From the NCBI RefSeq assembly GCF_000092205.1, contig NC_014216.1:2051742-2115741 (forward strand): a stretch of 64,000 nucleotides of DNA, read 5' to 3'. Each line of letters opens with the position of its first letter. Positions within the stretch are counted from its first letter, which is position 1. This stretch comes from Desulfurivibrio alkaliphilus AHT 2. Lineage in GTDB: Bacteria; Desulfobacterota; Desulfobulbia; Desulfobulbales; Desulfurivibrionaceae. The position numbers were made by a program, and so were the translations under genes. The notes under the pieces were generated by a model. The model did not search any database. It was not told the origin of the DNA and saw only the letters and a list, made by a program, of their open reading frames with translations. Positions 25,352 through 33,017 of the stretch are shown one piece after another.

Positions 25352-26131
25352 TCAACGGGTGAGCTGCCTTTTCTGCTCTTCGATTTGCCGGTCTATCTGG
25401 CGCATCTTGTCTAAGACCTCGAAGAGCCCAAGCCAGACCCGGGCCTCTTCAGCCAGGCGACTGTCGGGAAATTCGCCGGCAATGCGGGCGAAATAATCCC
25501 TGGCCTGCTGGTAATCCCGGGCCGGATTGTCGCCGTGGGCGTAGATCAGGCCCAGGTTGTAGAGCGCCTCGTCGGCCGGCGGACCGGCTCCGGCCTGCTG
25601 CAGAATTTGTTCGTTTTTCCTCGCCGCCTCTTCAAAATTCTGATCTTCAACCAGCGGCCGGGGCAGGGCCGCCGTCGCCTCGGACGCTGTTTTTAGCCGC
25701 TCCGAGAGGGTGGCGATGGCCAGGTCCCTGGCGGCCATGGCATCGTATAGATCGACCAGGATGTTGGCCTCCGGGACCAGCGGCGAGTTGGGAAAGTGCC
25801 GGATCAGTTGCGCGAAGTATTGTCTCGAGAGCTGGGCATTCCTGTCTTTGAAGGCGGGATCGGCGTAAACCAGACCCAAGACATACAGGGCCAGGTCGAC
25901 CGGAGCCTCGGCCTCGCTTGCCCCCATTACCGCTTGGCTTTGCCGGATCACGATGTCGAAGGCGCCGGCGGCCAGGTGCTCGCGGTAGCGGGCCAGCTCA
26001 TGCTGGGCGGGGCGTTCGGCGGGGGGCGACGGCACCGGCGCGCAAGCCGCCCCCGCCAGGGCCAGGATCATTCCGCCAACGGCAAGGTAAAGTAAAAAGT
26101 GCTGCCTTTTTCGATTTGACTGGTCGCCCAC
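25352..26131 (-). CDS. qseG: QseG-like lipoprotein with TPR-type repeats
   Basis: A 259-residue protein between the histidine kinase and the regulator, the place of QseG in enterobacterial glrK-qseG-glrR operons. An N-terminal hydrophobic segment leads to GAACAP, a plausible though imperfect lipobox. The rest is helical with two TPR-like units (LYVLGLVYADPAFKDRNAQL and LYNLGLIYAHGDNPARDYQQ) followed by PDSRLAEEARVWLGLFEVLD. A GTG at 26131 with a GGAGG SD six bases upstream is the best start and overlaps the kinase gene by 64 bases, so translation is probably coupled. QseG in Escherichia coli is an outer-membrane lipoprotein that touches the kinase sensor; a similar role is inferred. Confidence 0.75.
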   Translation of the reverse strand: MGDQSNRKRQHFLLYLAVGGMILALAGAACAPVPSPPAERPAQHELARYREHLAAGAFDIVIRQSQAVMGASEAEAPVDLALYVLGLVYADPAFKDRNAQLSRQYFAQLIRHFPNSPLVPEANILVDLYDAMAARDLAIATLSERLKTASEATAALPRPLVEDQNFEEAARKNEQILQQAGAGPPADEALYNLGLIYAHGDNPARDYQQARDYFARIAGEFPDSRLAEEARVWLGLFEVLDKMRQIDRQIEEQKRQLTR

Positions 26132-27558
26132 ACCTTGCCTCCGTGCGCGAGAATGATCTGCTTCACCATGGCCAGCCCAAGGCCGCTGCCTTTGACCTTG
26201 TCGCTCCGGGCCGGAAGCACCTGCTGGAACTTGAGAAAAATGCGCTCCAAATCGCCCTCGGGAATGCCGATGCCGGTGTCTTGCACGGCCACTTCCAGCA
26301 TCTTGTCCCGGACCGTGGCGGTCAGGGTGATGGTACCTCCTTCCGGGGTGAATTTAATGGCGTTGCCCACCAGGTTGCGCACCACCTGCATGATTCTTTC
26401 CTGGTCCACATTGACCGGCGGCAAAGCGGCGATGTGGTTTACTATGCGTACCCCCTTGGCCTCGGCCAGGGGCTGCAACCCCTGCAGGGCATCGCGGACC
26501 AGGGTGGACAAAGAGGTCCGGGAGTAATGATCGACCACCATCCCTGCTTCCATTCTGGCCAGGTCCAGCAGGGAGTTGACCCGGTTGATCAGGCGGTCAC
26601 TTTCTTGGGAGATGATTAACAGGATGCGCTGCTGATGATTATTGATCTCCCCGCCCACGCGGTCAAGCAAAATGTGGGTCCCTTCCTTAATGGAAGCCAG
26701 GGGCGTGCGCAGCTCGTGAGACATGTCGGCAAAAAAGGCCGATTTCAGGTTGTCCAGCTCCTGTAGTTTGTGACACATGCTGTTGAGGGCTATGGCCAAC
26801 TCTTTAATGATCGGAGGCGATGCGATTTGGAGATCACCCTGAAAGTTGCCATGGGCGATCTCCCGGGTCTTGGCCTTGATGACCTGCAGCGGTCGAGTGA
26901 TGCTGCGAGTGACCACCGCGGCCACCAGCAGACCGATAAACAGCGCCCCGATGGTGATCAAGACGGCGATGACGGCGGCCTGCTCCCCGGTCTCTCGCAG
27001 GTTGGAGATTTTGGCAAACACGCTCTTTTCGCTCGCCTGCCGGATGCCCTGCAAGGTGGCAATCAACTCGGCAACCACCTGTTGCTTCTCCTCATCGTAC
27101 CGCTCGGCGTCATAGGCCGTAGCGCTCCGGCGCAACCGGTGCTCCTCCTCGGCCAGCCTGGTAAATTCAAGGTGCTGCAAGGTGACGGCCTGCAGGGCTT
27201 GGTTAATCTCGGGATCATCCAGCTCACCTTGGGCGATCTGCAGCAGCCGTGCAAACTCGACCCCGTCCTCCAGGTAGTTGCGGTAGAGCTGCTCATCGTT
27301 CAGCAGCACAAACAGGCGCTCGTTGCGCGCCTGGGAAAGCAACAGGTCGGAGAGCCGGCCGGAGAACTCCACCACCGACGCGTCATGCTGAACGATGGAC
27401 TGCACCACCTGGTTGAACCGATTGAGGTGGTAGATAAAAAAGAGGCTCACCCCGGCCAGCATGACGAAAAAGACCAGGGAGCTGATAAGCAGGCGTGCGA
27501 AGATAGACAGTTTCAAGGTCGACGAGCCCGGTTTCAGGTTGTTTTTAACATTTTTCAC
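26068..27558 (-). CDS. glrK: Sensor histidine kinase, GlrK/QseE-like
   Basis: A 496-residue inner-membrane kinase. Transmembrane segments lie near residues 22-45 and 195-220 with a helical periplasmic domain between them; a HAMP domain follows (RSITRPLQVIKAKTREIAHG), then the H-box MSHELRTPLASIKEG, the N-box NLVGNAIKFTPEGG, and G-boxes DTGIGIPEGDLERIF and GSGLGLAMVKQII. It would autophosphorylate in response to an envelope signal and pass phosphate to the GlrR-like regulator. The start is GTG at 27558 behind GGAGGT. The gene begins the operon under the promoter/palindrome module at 27584-27662. Confidence 0.85.
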   Translation of the reverse strand: MKNVKNNLKPGSSTLKLSIFARLLISSLVFFVMLAGVSLFFIYHLNRFNQVVQSIVQHDASVVEFSGRLSDLLLSQARNERLFVLLNDEQLYRNYLEDGVEFARLLQIAQGELDDPEINQALQAVTLQHLEFTRLAEEEHRLRRSATAYDAERYDEEKQQVVAELIATLQGIRQASEKSVFAKISNLRETGEQAAVIAVLITIGALFIGLLVAAVVTRSITRPLQVIKAKTREIAHGNFQGDLQIASPPIIKELAIALNSMCHKLQELDNLKSAFFADMSHELRTPLASIKEGTHILLDRVGGEINNHQQRILLIISQESDRLINRVNSLLDLARMEAGMVVDHYSRTSLSTLVRDALQGLQPLAEAKGVRIVNHIAALPPVNVDQERIMQVVRNLVGNAIKFTPEGGTITLTATVRDKMLEVAVQDTGIGIPEGDLERIFLKFQQVLPARSDKVKGSGLGLAMVKQIILAHGGKVWATSQIEKGSTFYFTLPLAE

Positions 27559-27583
27559 GACCTCCGGAACTCCAGACCTTTAA

Positions 27584-27609
27584 GCCGATCAACAACATCG
27601 TTGCCCGGC
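27584..27609. promoter_or_regulatory. Degenerate palindrome (putative operator, copy B)
   Basis: GCCGATCAAC and CGTTGCCCGGC flank a short centre, matching the perfect dyad at 21694-21719 in most positions and in distance below the -10 element (24 against 26 bases). It lies just above the glrK start codon. Confidence 0.5.
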
Positions 27610-27633
27610 CCACAATAACAATACCAAAAGCGA

Positions 27634-27662
27634 AGTTTAATTTCTCCAGCAAAAATGTGCAA
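27634..27662 (-). promoter_or_regulatory. Predicted sigma70 promoter of the glrK-qseG-glrR operon
   Basis: TTGCAC (27657-27662), a 17-base spacer (ATTTTTGCTGGAGAAAT) and TAAACT (27634-27639) on the minus strand. Spacer and flanks are nearly the same as in the promoter before the lipoprotein/exopolysaccharide operon, which points to common descent and shared control. Confidence 0.6.
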
Positions 27663-27705
27663 ATTGCCGCTGGACTTAAAAGGCTTTGATCAGGGGGAAC
27701 AGCTT

Positions 27706-27753
27706 GGTTCCGTTTCCGGTAATCGGAACCAGGGCAGTTCGGTTTTCCGAACT
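27706..27753. promoter_or_regulatory. Two inverted repeats above the PEP-CTERM sigma54 promoter
   Basis: GGTTCCG...CGGAACC (27706-27730) and AGTTCGG-TTTT-CCGAACT (27736-27753) lie about 70-120 bases upstream of the sigma54 element at 27824. The second resembles the dyad at 31036-31062, placed similarly before the other PEP-CTERM gene. They are candidate activator sites. The rest of the 27559-27931 gap holds the glrK promoter module and the sigma54 element. Confidence 0.4.
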
Positions 27754-27823
27754 CGGAATCAAGCCGCAGGCCCCGCTCCCCAAACAACTGACCGTAAGAT
27801 CATCGTTTTATTTTTTGGCCGGC

Positions 27824-27840
27824 TTGGCATGCATATTGCT
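27824..27840 (+). promoter_or_regulatory. Sigma54 promoter of PEP-CTERM gene 1
   Basis: TTGGCATGCATATTGCT matches the RpoN consensus with correct GG/GC spacing. The predicted start near 27851 gives an 80-base leader to the ATG at 27932. Confidence 0.7.
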
Positions 27841-27931
27841 CCAACATGATTGCGAAACATAAACCCTGCCAGGTTTAACCAGGTTGCCATTAGCGGTTAA
27901 TGGCTGATAGATAAGGAAGGAGGAACATACC

Positions 27932-28531
27932 ATGAAATATCAAACCTTAAGAATGTTGTTCGTGGCCCTGTGCGGCTTGCTGATTGCCGCACCAGCTTAC
28001 GCCCTGACCATCACCCCAACTACTTATAACGGCACGGCTTGGGACTATGGCACGAATGCGTGGTCGGGCCTTGAGACCTCGACCAGCCAAATTAAAGATA
28101 TTATTGAACCGATTGTTGAGCCATCCGTAGAGCTCTATAAGGCGGAATACGTGTCTGGACAAGCATGGGGCCAGGAACAAGGTTCCTTGTCCGGTAGCTA
28201 TAACACCATTTTTGGGCCAGCCGCAGCTGACCCGACGAGCGCCACGATCGAGTATGTGGGAGGTGACTTCGTCGGCCCCAACGCGTACGCACTGGTCAAG
28301 GATGGTAAAGGCCCTCCGGGTTGGTACCTGTTTGACTTGACAGCCGCCGGATGGAACGGCATAGACACTCTGTTTTTTGAGGATTTCTGGAAAGATGTTA
28401 ATGGTGCCATTTCGCATGTGGCCCTGTACGGCGAAAGCACCCCCGTTCCGGCTCCCTCGGCCCTTCTTCTATTGGGCACCGGTTTGGCCGGGCTGATCGG
28501 GCTGGGGCGGCGGAGGATGCAAAAAGCCTGA
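27932..28531 (+). CDS. PEP-CTERM sorting-domain protein 1
   Basis: A 199-residue secreted protein. It has a signal peptide ending around APAYA, and a C-terminal PEP-CTERM anchor: a Pro-containing motif (TPVPAPSALLLLG), a hydrophobic helix (GTGLAGLIGLG) and a basic tail (RRRMQKA). Exosortases cleave at this motif and attach or release the protein, which generally joins an exopolysaccharide matrix. The central part is poor in Cys and rich in small and aromatic residues, with no family I recognise. The SD is strong (AAGGAAGGAGG). The gene stands alone between a sigma54 promoter and a strong hairpin at 28563-28600. No exosortase gene is present in the window. Confidence 0.88.
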   Translation: MKYQTLRMLFVALCGLLIAAPAYALTITPTTYNGTAWDYGTNAWSGLETSTSQIKDIIEPIVEPSVELYKAEYVSGQAWGQEQGSLSGSYNTIFGPAAADPTSATIEYVGGDFVGPNAYALVKDGKGPPGWYLFDLTAAGWNGIDTLFFEDFWKDVNGAISHVALYGESTPVPAPSALLLLGTGLAGLIGLGRRRMQKA

Positions 28532-28562
28532 GCTTGCCAAACCAAATAAAAGTCGCCATTAT

Positions 28563-28600
28563 AACAGGGGCAGGACCATGCATTTGGCCCTGCCCCTGTT
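28563..28600 (+). terminator. Strong hairpin between PEP-CTERM gene 1 and prsT
   Basis: AACAGGGGCAGG pairs perfectly with CCTGCCCCTGTT over 12 bases around a 14-base loop, followed by TGTT. It may end or reduce transcription into the TPR gene, or stabilise the 3' end of the PEP-CTERM mRNA. Confidence 0.65.
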
Positions 28601-28649
28601 TGTTAACCAGCCGCGAGCAACCACCCAACCACGAGGAACACGAATACTC

Positions 28650-30941
28650 ATGAAGCACTGCAAGCTGTTGTCTTTTGCTGTTCTGCTGGCCTGGTCCTTG
28701 CTGTTGCTGGCCGGCTGTGGCGACCCCGAGCAGAAAAAGCAGGCCCACTACGAGAAAGGGCTTAATTACGCGGCTCAGGGAGAGCACTCGGCCGCCATTC
28801 TGGAGTTCAGGAACGCAGTGCGCATTGACGGCCGCTTTGCCGACGCTTACTTCCAGCTGGGCCTGGCCCACCTGGCTACCGGTAACGCGCAAAACGCGCT
28901 CCAGGATTTTGAGCGGGCCGTCTCGGTGGACCCCGCCAACCACGACGCCCTGCTCCACGCCGCCCGGCTGCTGCTGGCCGGCAACCAACACGCGGAAAGC
29001 CTGCAGCGGGTGGAGAAAGTCCTGGCCGCCGACCCCGAACACCTGGAAGCCCAGATCATGCTGGCCACCATTACCCTGATGAAGGGTGAGCCGGAACGGG
29101 CCGCCGCCGTGGTCGAGCAGGCGCTGGCGAGCCACCCCGAGCTGGACCGACTGCACCTGCTACAGTCCCAGATTTACCTGGCCCGGCAACAACCCGCCGC
29201 GGCGGAAGCCGCCCTGCAAAAGGCCCTGGCTTTACCGCCTGCAGACATCGGCAAGCACCGGGCGCTGGCCTCATTTTACCTTAACCAAAACCAAGCGAAC
29301 AAAGCCGAAGCCCAGCTGCGCCAAGCTGCCGCCGCCTTTCCCGACTCCCCCGCACCCCACCTGGACCTGGCCGTCATCTACGCCCAGCGGCAGGAGCTGG
29401 ACAAGGTTGAGACCAGCTTTGCCGACGCCCTTGCCGCCGCCCCCCACAACCCCGACATCTACCTTCGCCTGGGCGCTTTTTACCGCGAACAGGGCCGCCT
29501 GGAGCAGGCCGAGGCGGCTTACCAGGAAGCCCTGACCAAAACCGAAGCCAAAGCCGACATCCGGGCGCAACTGGCCGACCTTTACTTCAACCAACGGCAA
29601 ACCGAGCAGGCCGCCGCCCTGGTGGAACAGGTGCTGCAGGAAAATCGCCGGCATCCCCTGGGCAGCCTGGTTCAGGCCCGGCTGCTGGTTAACGAGGGAA
29701 AAAACGACGAGGCCATCACTATTCTTTCCCGCCTGGTACGAGACCACCCGCGCTGGGGGGAACCATTTTACGTAAAGGCCCAGGCCCACTTCAACAAGGG
29801 CGAAAACGAACTTTCTCATCAGGACGTCGAAAAGGCGGTCAGGCTTATTCCTCGCCACGCCGGGGCCCGCACTCTGCTGGCACAGCATCTTTTTCAGCAA
29901 CGAGATCTGGACGGGGCCCGCAACGAAGCCCTGGTGGCTTTGCAGTTACAACCCAACAACTTCCGGGCCGCCATCATCCTGGGGCAGGTTTTTCAGCGCA
30001 ACAACGAGCTTGACGAGGCCCTGCAACTCTTTACCAGGATGAACTCTTTGCTGCCGGACAACCTGGAGGTGCTGCATAACCTGGGGGTTACCCACCTGGC
30101 CCGGCAAGAGCACCGGGAGGCCGCCACCATCTTCGAAGAGATTTTGAGCAAAAGACCTGATTTTACCCCGGCCCTGGCGTCCCTGGTGGCCATCAAAATG
30201 CAACAGCGGGATCTTGACGCGGCCATCGAGCGGGTGACGGCGCAAATTGAAAAAGCGCCGAACCAAGCCGATTACCGACTGCTGCTGGGCGAGTTGCACC
30301 TTGCCGGCAATGATTTTGACGCGGCCATTACCGCCCTGCGCCAGGCCCAGGAGCTGGACCCGGCGGCGCTGCGCCCCTACCTGCTGATCGCCAGGCTGAT
30401 GACCGAAACCGGCAGAACCGACGAGGCCATTGCGGAATACCGGGCCTTGCTGGCCAAACGCCCGGAGTTGACCCCCGCCCGCATGAACCTGGCCGTCCTG
30501 TTGCAGCAAAAGGGCGATGACGCCGGCGCCATGGCTGCGTATCGTGAGATTCTGGCCCGGGCCCCCAACTTTGCCCCGGCTGCCAACAACCTGGCCTGGC
30601 TGCTGGCCCACGAGCCAAAGCCGGATCTTGGCGCCGCGCTGCGGCTGGCCATGCTGGCCAAGGAACAGGCCCCCACCGATCCGTACGTTGCCGACACCCT
30701 GGGGCTGATTCATTACCTGCGGGGCTCCCACGATCTGGCGATCCGGCAGCTAAGCCAGGCCGCGGCCGCTCTGCCCGACAACCCCACCATAGGCTACCAC
30801 CTGGCCCGGGCCTTGCGAGCGGCAGGCAACAAAAAGGAGGCGGAAGAGGAGTTGCAAAGAACTCTGCAACTGGACAATGACTTCCCCGAACGGGAAAAGG
30901 CGCAAAAACTGCTCACCGACTGGCAACAGCAAACAAGCTGA
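28650..30941 (+). CDS. prsT: PrsT-like TPR-repeat lipoprotein of the PEP-CTERM system
   Basis: A 763-residue lipoprotein. From ATG 28650 the signal peptide ends in LLLLAGC, a lipobox; an upstream extension to 28578 lies within the hairpin and is rejected. About 18 tandem TPR units follow, for example AYFQLGLAHLATGNAQNALQ, IYLRLGAFYREQGRLEQAEA and NNLAWLLAHEPKPDLGAALR. The architecture and length match PrsT, the TPR lipoprotein that accompanies exosortase/PEP-CTERM exopolysaccharide systems, probably in outer-membrane or periplasmic assembly of the export machinery. It lies just after PEP-CTERM gene 1 in the same direction. The rest of the Prs machinery is not in the window. Confidence 0.85.
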   Translation: MKHCKLLSFAVLLAWSLLLLAGCGDPEQKKQAHYEKGLNYAAQGEHSAAILEFRNAVRIDGRFADAYFQLGLAHLATGNAQNALQDFERAVSVDPANHDALLHAARLLLAGNQHAESLQRVEKVLAADPEHLEAQIMLATITLMKGEPERAAAVVEQALASHPELDRLHLLQSQIYLARQQPAAAEAALQKALALPPADIGKHRALASFYLNQNQANKAEAQLRQAAAAFPDSPAPHLDLAVIYAQRQELDKVETSFADALAAAPHNPDIYLRLGAFYREQGRLEQAEAAYQEALTKTEAKADIRAQLADLYFNQRQTEQAAALVEQVLQENRRHPLGSLVQARLLVNEGKNDEAITILSRLVRDHPRWGEPFYVKAQAHFNKGENELSHQDVEKAVRLIPRHAGARTLLAQHLFQQRDLDGARNEALVALQLQPNNFRAAIILGQVFQRNNELDEALQLFTRMNSLLPDNLEVLHNLGVTHLARQEHREAATIFEEILSKRPDFTPALASLVAIKMQQRDLDAAIERVTAQIEKAPNQADYRLLLGELHLAGNDFDAAITALRQAQELDPAALRPYLLIARLMTETGRTDEAIAEYRALLAKRPELTPARMNLAVLLQQKGDDAGAMAAYREILARAPNFAPAANNLAWLLAHEPKPDLGAALRLAMLAKEQAPTDPYVADTLGLIHYLRGSHDLAIRQLSQAAAALPDNPTIGYHLARALRAAGNKKEAEEELQRTLQLDNDFPEREKAQKLLTDWQQQTS

Positions 30942-30991
30942 TATGGCCCAATACGCCTAGAAAAACTCGAAAGGTTGAAAACCCGAACCAC

Positions 30992-31024
30992 AGTGCGCCT
31001 TCTAATTTCCTGATTAGACGCACT
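30992..31024. repeat. Hairpin downstream of prsT
   Basis: AGTGCG pairs with CGCACT and an inner CTAAT with ATTAG around a six-base loop. There is no T-run directly after it. It could mark the 3' end of the prsT transcript. Confidence 0.45.
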
Positions 31025-31035
31025 TATGGGCAACG

Positions 31036-31062
31036 AAGTTCGTTTTTCCGAAAAACGAACTT
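31036..31062. promoter_or_regulatory. 27-nt near-perfect dyad above PEP-CTERM gene 2
   Basis: AAGTTCGTTTTTC, one central base, then its reverse complement. It lies about 90-115 bases above the sigma54 element at 31138-31154, the usual distance for an enhancer-binding-protein site, and shares GTTCGnTTTTCCGAA with the dyad before PEP-CTERM gene 1. Confidence 0.45.
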
Positions 31063-31137
31063 GCCGCTTTGACCAAGCCGTTCCAGGTTTGCTTTTTTTA
31101 TCATTCCATTTCAACACTTTACCTTCGCGGCAAGCAA

Positions 31138-31154
31138 CAGGCATTATTTTTGCA
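31138..31154 (+). promoter_or_regulatory. Sigma54 promoter of PEP-CTERM gene 2
   Basis: CAGGCATTATTTTTGCA has GG and GC at RpoN spacing. The predicted start near 31165 leaves a leader of about 95 bases, which includes a small CGCCGATCGGCG palindrome. With the two dyads above, this accounts for the otherwise gene-free 30942-31259 stretch. Confidence 0.65.
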
Positions 31155-31259
31155 GTGAGCGATGGTTAGTTAGTTGTTCCCACGTTGGCGCCGATCGGCG
31201 TTGGCAAAAGAATCGGGAAGGCTCAGCCCGCAGGCTCACCCCATGGAGGAGAGAAAGTC

Positions 31260-32201
31260 ATGAAAGGGAAGAAAAAGTATCTGGCACTGCAGTTGGCGGC
31301 TACTGTCATGATGGCAGGACTGGTAGCCAATAGCAACGCTGACGCTGCTTCGATCATCATGGAGGGCGACTACGTTAGAACGGCGATCAGCAACGATGGT
31401 ACCCTGGGTTATGGCGGCATTACTTCACCCGGCCTGCAGCACGACCCAACCGGCACCCGCACCTGGGGCGTCGAAGATTACCTGACCCCGGGCGACCCTT
31501 GGGAATGGTTCGGGGTAACCACCAATGAAACCGGCACCAAAGGCAACAACAACAACGGCTGGCCCAACAATATCGCCACCACTGCCGGGCCAACCGATCT
31601 TTCCGGACTCACTTACGACAACCATGTGACTTGGGCTGGCCTGTACTCGGGCTATTTCACCATTGAGCATGAGTACATGTTCAACGATGATTACGAGAGG
31701 ATCGACATCCTGACCACCATTGGCGCCCTGGTCGATTTAACCGAGGTCCGTTTCTTGCGGGCCATTGATCCCGACCCCGACGTTAGGACGTACGGCACTT
31801 ACGACACCATCAACAGCCGCGGGGCCACCGGGGTGGCGCCGGAGGATTTCGTCAATTCACAGGGTGCCTACACCGGCCTGACCCTGGGGCTGTATTCCAA
31901 CTCCTCCATCACCCACAATACCGGCATCTCCAGCTGGTGGACCACCGATCCCAATTTTTACCTGGCCGGCACCGATGACGGCGACGGTGACTATGTTATT
32001 GGCTTGGCCTTCAACATCGGTAGCATGCTGGCCGGCAGCTCCGTTGTTTTGAACTACTCATACGTGATGGGCGGTACGCTTGACACTGTCGACTTGCCCG
32101 ATCCTCCTTCTCCGGTTTCCGAGCCAGGCACCATGCTACTGTTCGGCGCCGGCTTGGCAGGACTGGCGGCGGTCAGGAGGCGCAATCAGCTGCATAGCTG
32201 A
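31260..32201 (+). CDS. PEP-CTERM sorting-domain protein 2
   Basis: A 313-residue secreted protein. ATG 31260 (MKGKKKYLAL) is fixed by a GGAGGAGAG SD; an in-frame TTG at 31185 lacks one. A signal peptide ends near SNADAA. The C-terminus is a textbook PEP-CTERM: VSEPGTMLLFGAGLAGLAAV followed by RRRNQLHS. The mature part is rich in Gly, Asn, Asp and Thr and contains aromatic beta-strand patterns; no enzyme motif is evident. It probably becomes a matrix or surface protein after exosortase processing. It is monocistronic, lying between a sigma54 promoter and a strong terminator, and its promoter type matches that of PEP-CTERM gene 1, so the two should be co-regulated. Confidence 0.9.
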   Translation: MKGKKKYLALQLAATVMMAGLVANSNADAASIIMEGDYVRTAISNDGTLGYGGITSPGLQHDPTGTRTWGVEDYLTPGDPWEWFGVTTNETGTKGNNNNGWPNNIATTAGPTDLSGLTYDNHVTWAGLYSGYFTIEHEYMFNDDYERIDILTTIGALVDLTEVRFLRAIDPDPDVRTYGTYDTINSRGATGVAPEDFVNSQGAYTGLTLGLYSNSSITHNTGISSWWTTDPNFYLAGTDDGDGDYVIGLAFNIGSMLAGSSVVLNYSYVMGGTLDTVDLPDPPSPVSEPGTMLLFGAGLAGLAAVRRRNQLHS

Positions 32202-32228
32202 TCTTTCGTCGAAACGTACTGCTCAAAA

Positions 32229-32272
32229 CAAAAAAGGCAGTGGGTGTCGGTTTCGGCCCACTGCCTTTTTTT
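32229..32272 (+). terminator. Rho-independent terminator after PEP-CTERM gene 2
   Basis: GGCAGTGGG pairs with CCCACTGCC around a 12-base loop, flanked by an A-run before and seven T after. Confidence 0.9.
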
Positions 32273-32313
32273 CAGGGAAAACCAGCCGCCAGAAACCTGT
32301 TTTGACACCTGAA

Positions 32314-32958
32314 ATGCGTCATACCTATGCCATCGGCGATATCCACGGTTGCCGGGAAATGCTGGAGCGTTTGCTGGCACTGATCAAGCCCCAACGGGAG
32401 CGGGACACCGTGGTGGTGCTGGGTGATTTCATCAACCGGGGGCCGGACTCCTTGGGCACCGTGGAGCTGCTGCGCCGGCAGCAGCGTCTTTACAGGCATT
32501 TCCTGGTTTTACGCGGCAACCACGAGCAGATGCTGCTGGATTACCTGGCCGGCCGCAACCGGGAGATTTTTCTGGCCAACGGCGGCCAGGCCACCATCAA
32601 CAGTTATCTGGGCGGCCATGGCGACAGCGCCCCCGAAGACGACTCCTGGCTGCCCCCCGAGCACCGGGACTGGCTGGCCGCGTTACCCTGCAGCTATGAA
32701 AACGAGCACGGTATCTTCGTTCATGCCGGCCTGCAGCCAGGGGTACACATCAGCCAGCAGTCACGACACTGGCTGCTCTGGGCCCGGCAGGAGTTTTTAG
32801 AGACCGACCACGATTTCGGCAAACCGGTGATCTTCGGCCACACCCCATTCAAGACGGCCCATATTACCCGCAACCGGATCGGGATCGACACCGGCGCGGT
32901 TTATGGCGGTCGCCTATCGTGCGTGGTACTGCCGGAAGAACAGATCATCAGCGTATAG
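32314..32958 (+). CDS. PPP-family serine/threonine protein phosphatase (PrpA/ApaH-like)
   Basis: A 214-residue metallophosphatase from ATG 32314 (MRHTYAIGDIHG). All PPP motifs are present in order: GDIHG, GDFINRGPDS (here Phe-Ile replaces the common Tyr-Val), LRGNHE, FVHAGL and FGHTPF. These residues bind two metal ions and catalyse phosphomonoester hydrolysis on proteins or small molecules. It is cytoplasmic with no signal peptide. It precedes the diguanylate cyclase by 59 bases in the same direction, so the two may share a transcript and perhaps a signalling task; the phosphatase target is unknown. Confidence 0.88.
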   Translation: MRHTYAIGDIHGCREMLERLLALIKPQRERDTVVVLGDFINRGPDSLGTVELLRRQQRLYRHFLVLRGNHEQMLLDYLAGRNREIFLANGGQATINSYLGGHGDSAPEDDSWLPPEHRDWLAALPCSYENEHGIFVHAGLQPGVHISQQSRHWLLWARQEFLETDHDFGKPVIFGHTPFKTAHITRNRIGIDTGAVYGGRLSCVVLPEEQIISV

Positions 32959-33017
32959 CGTATTGACCTGCTTCACCGCGAACTGGAAAGGAAATAAAAA
33001 AAGAGGGGGGATTGGCA

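Noticed and set aside
32959-33017. A separate promoter for the diguanylate cyclase
   Set aside because: A TTGACC is visible but no -10 element stands at a proper distance, so co-transcription with the phosphatase is the simpler reading.
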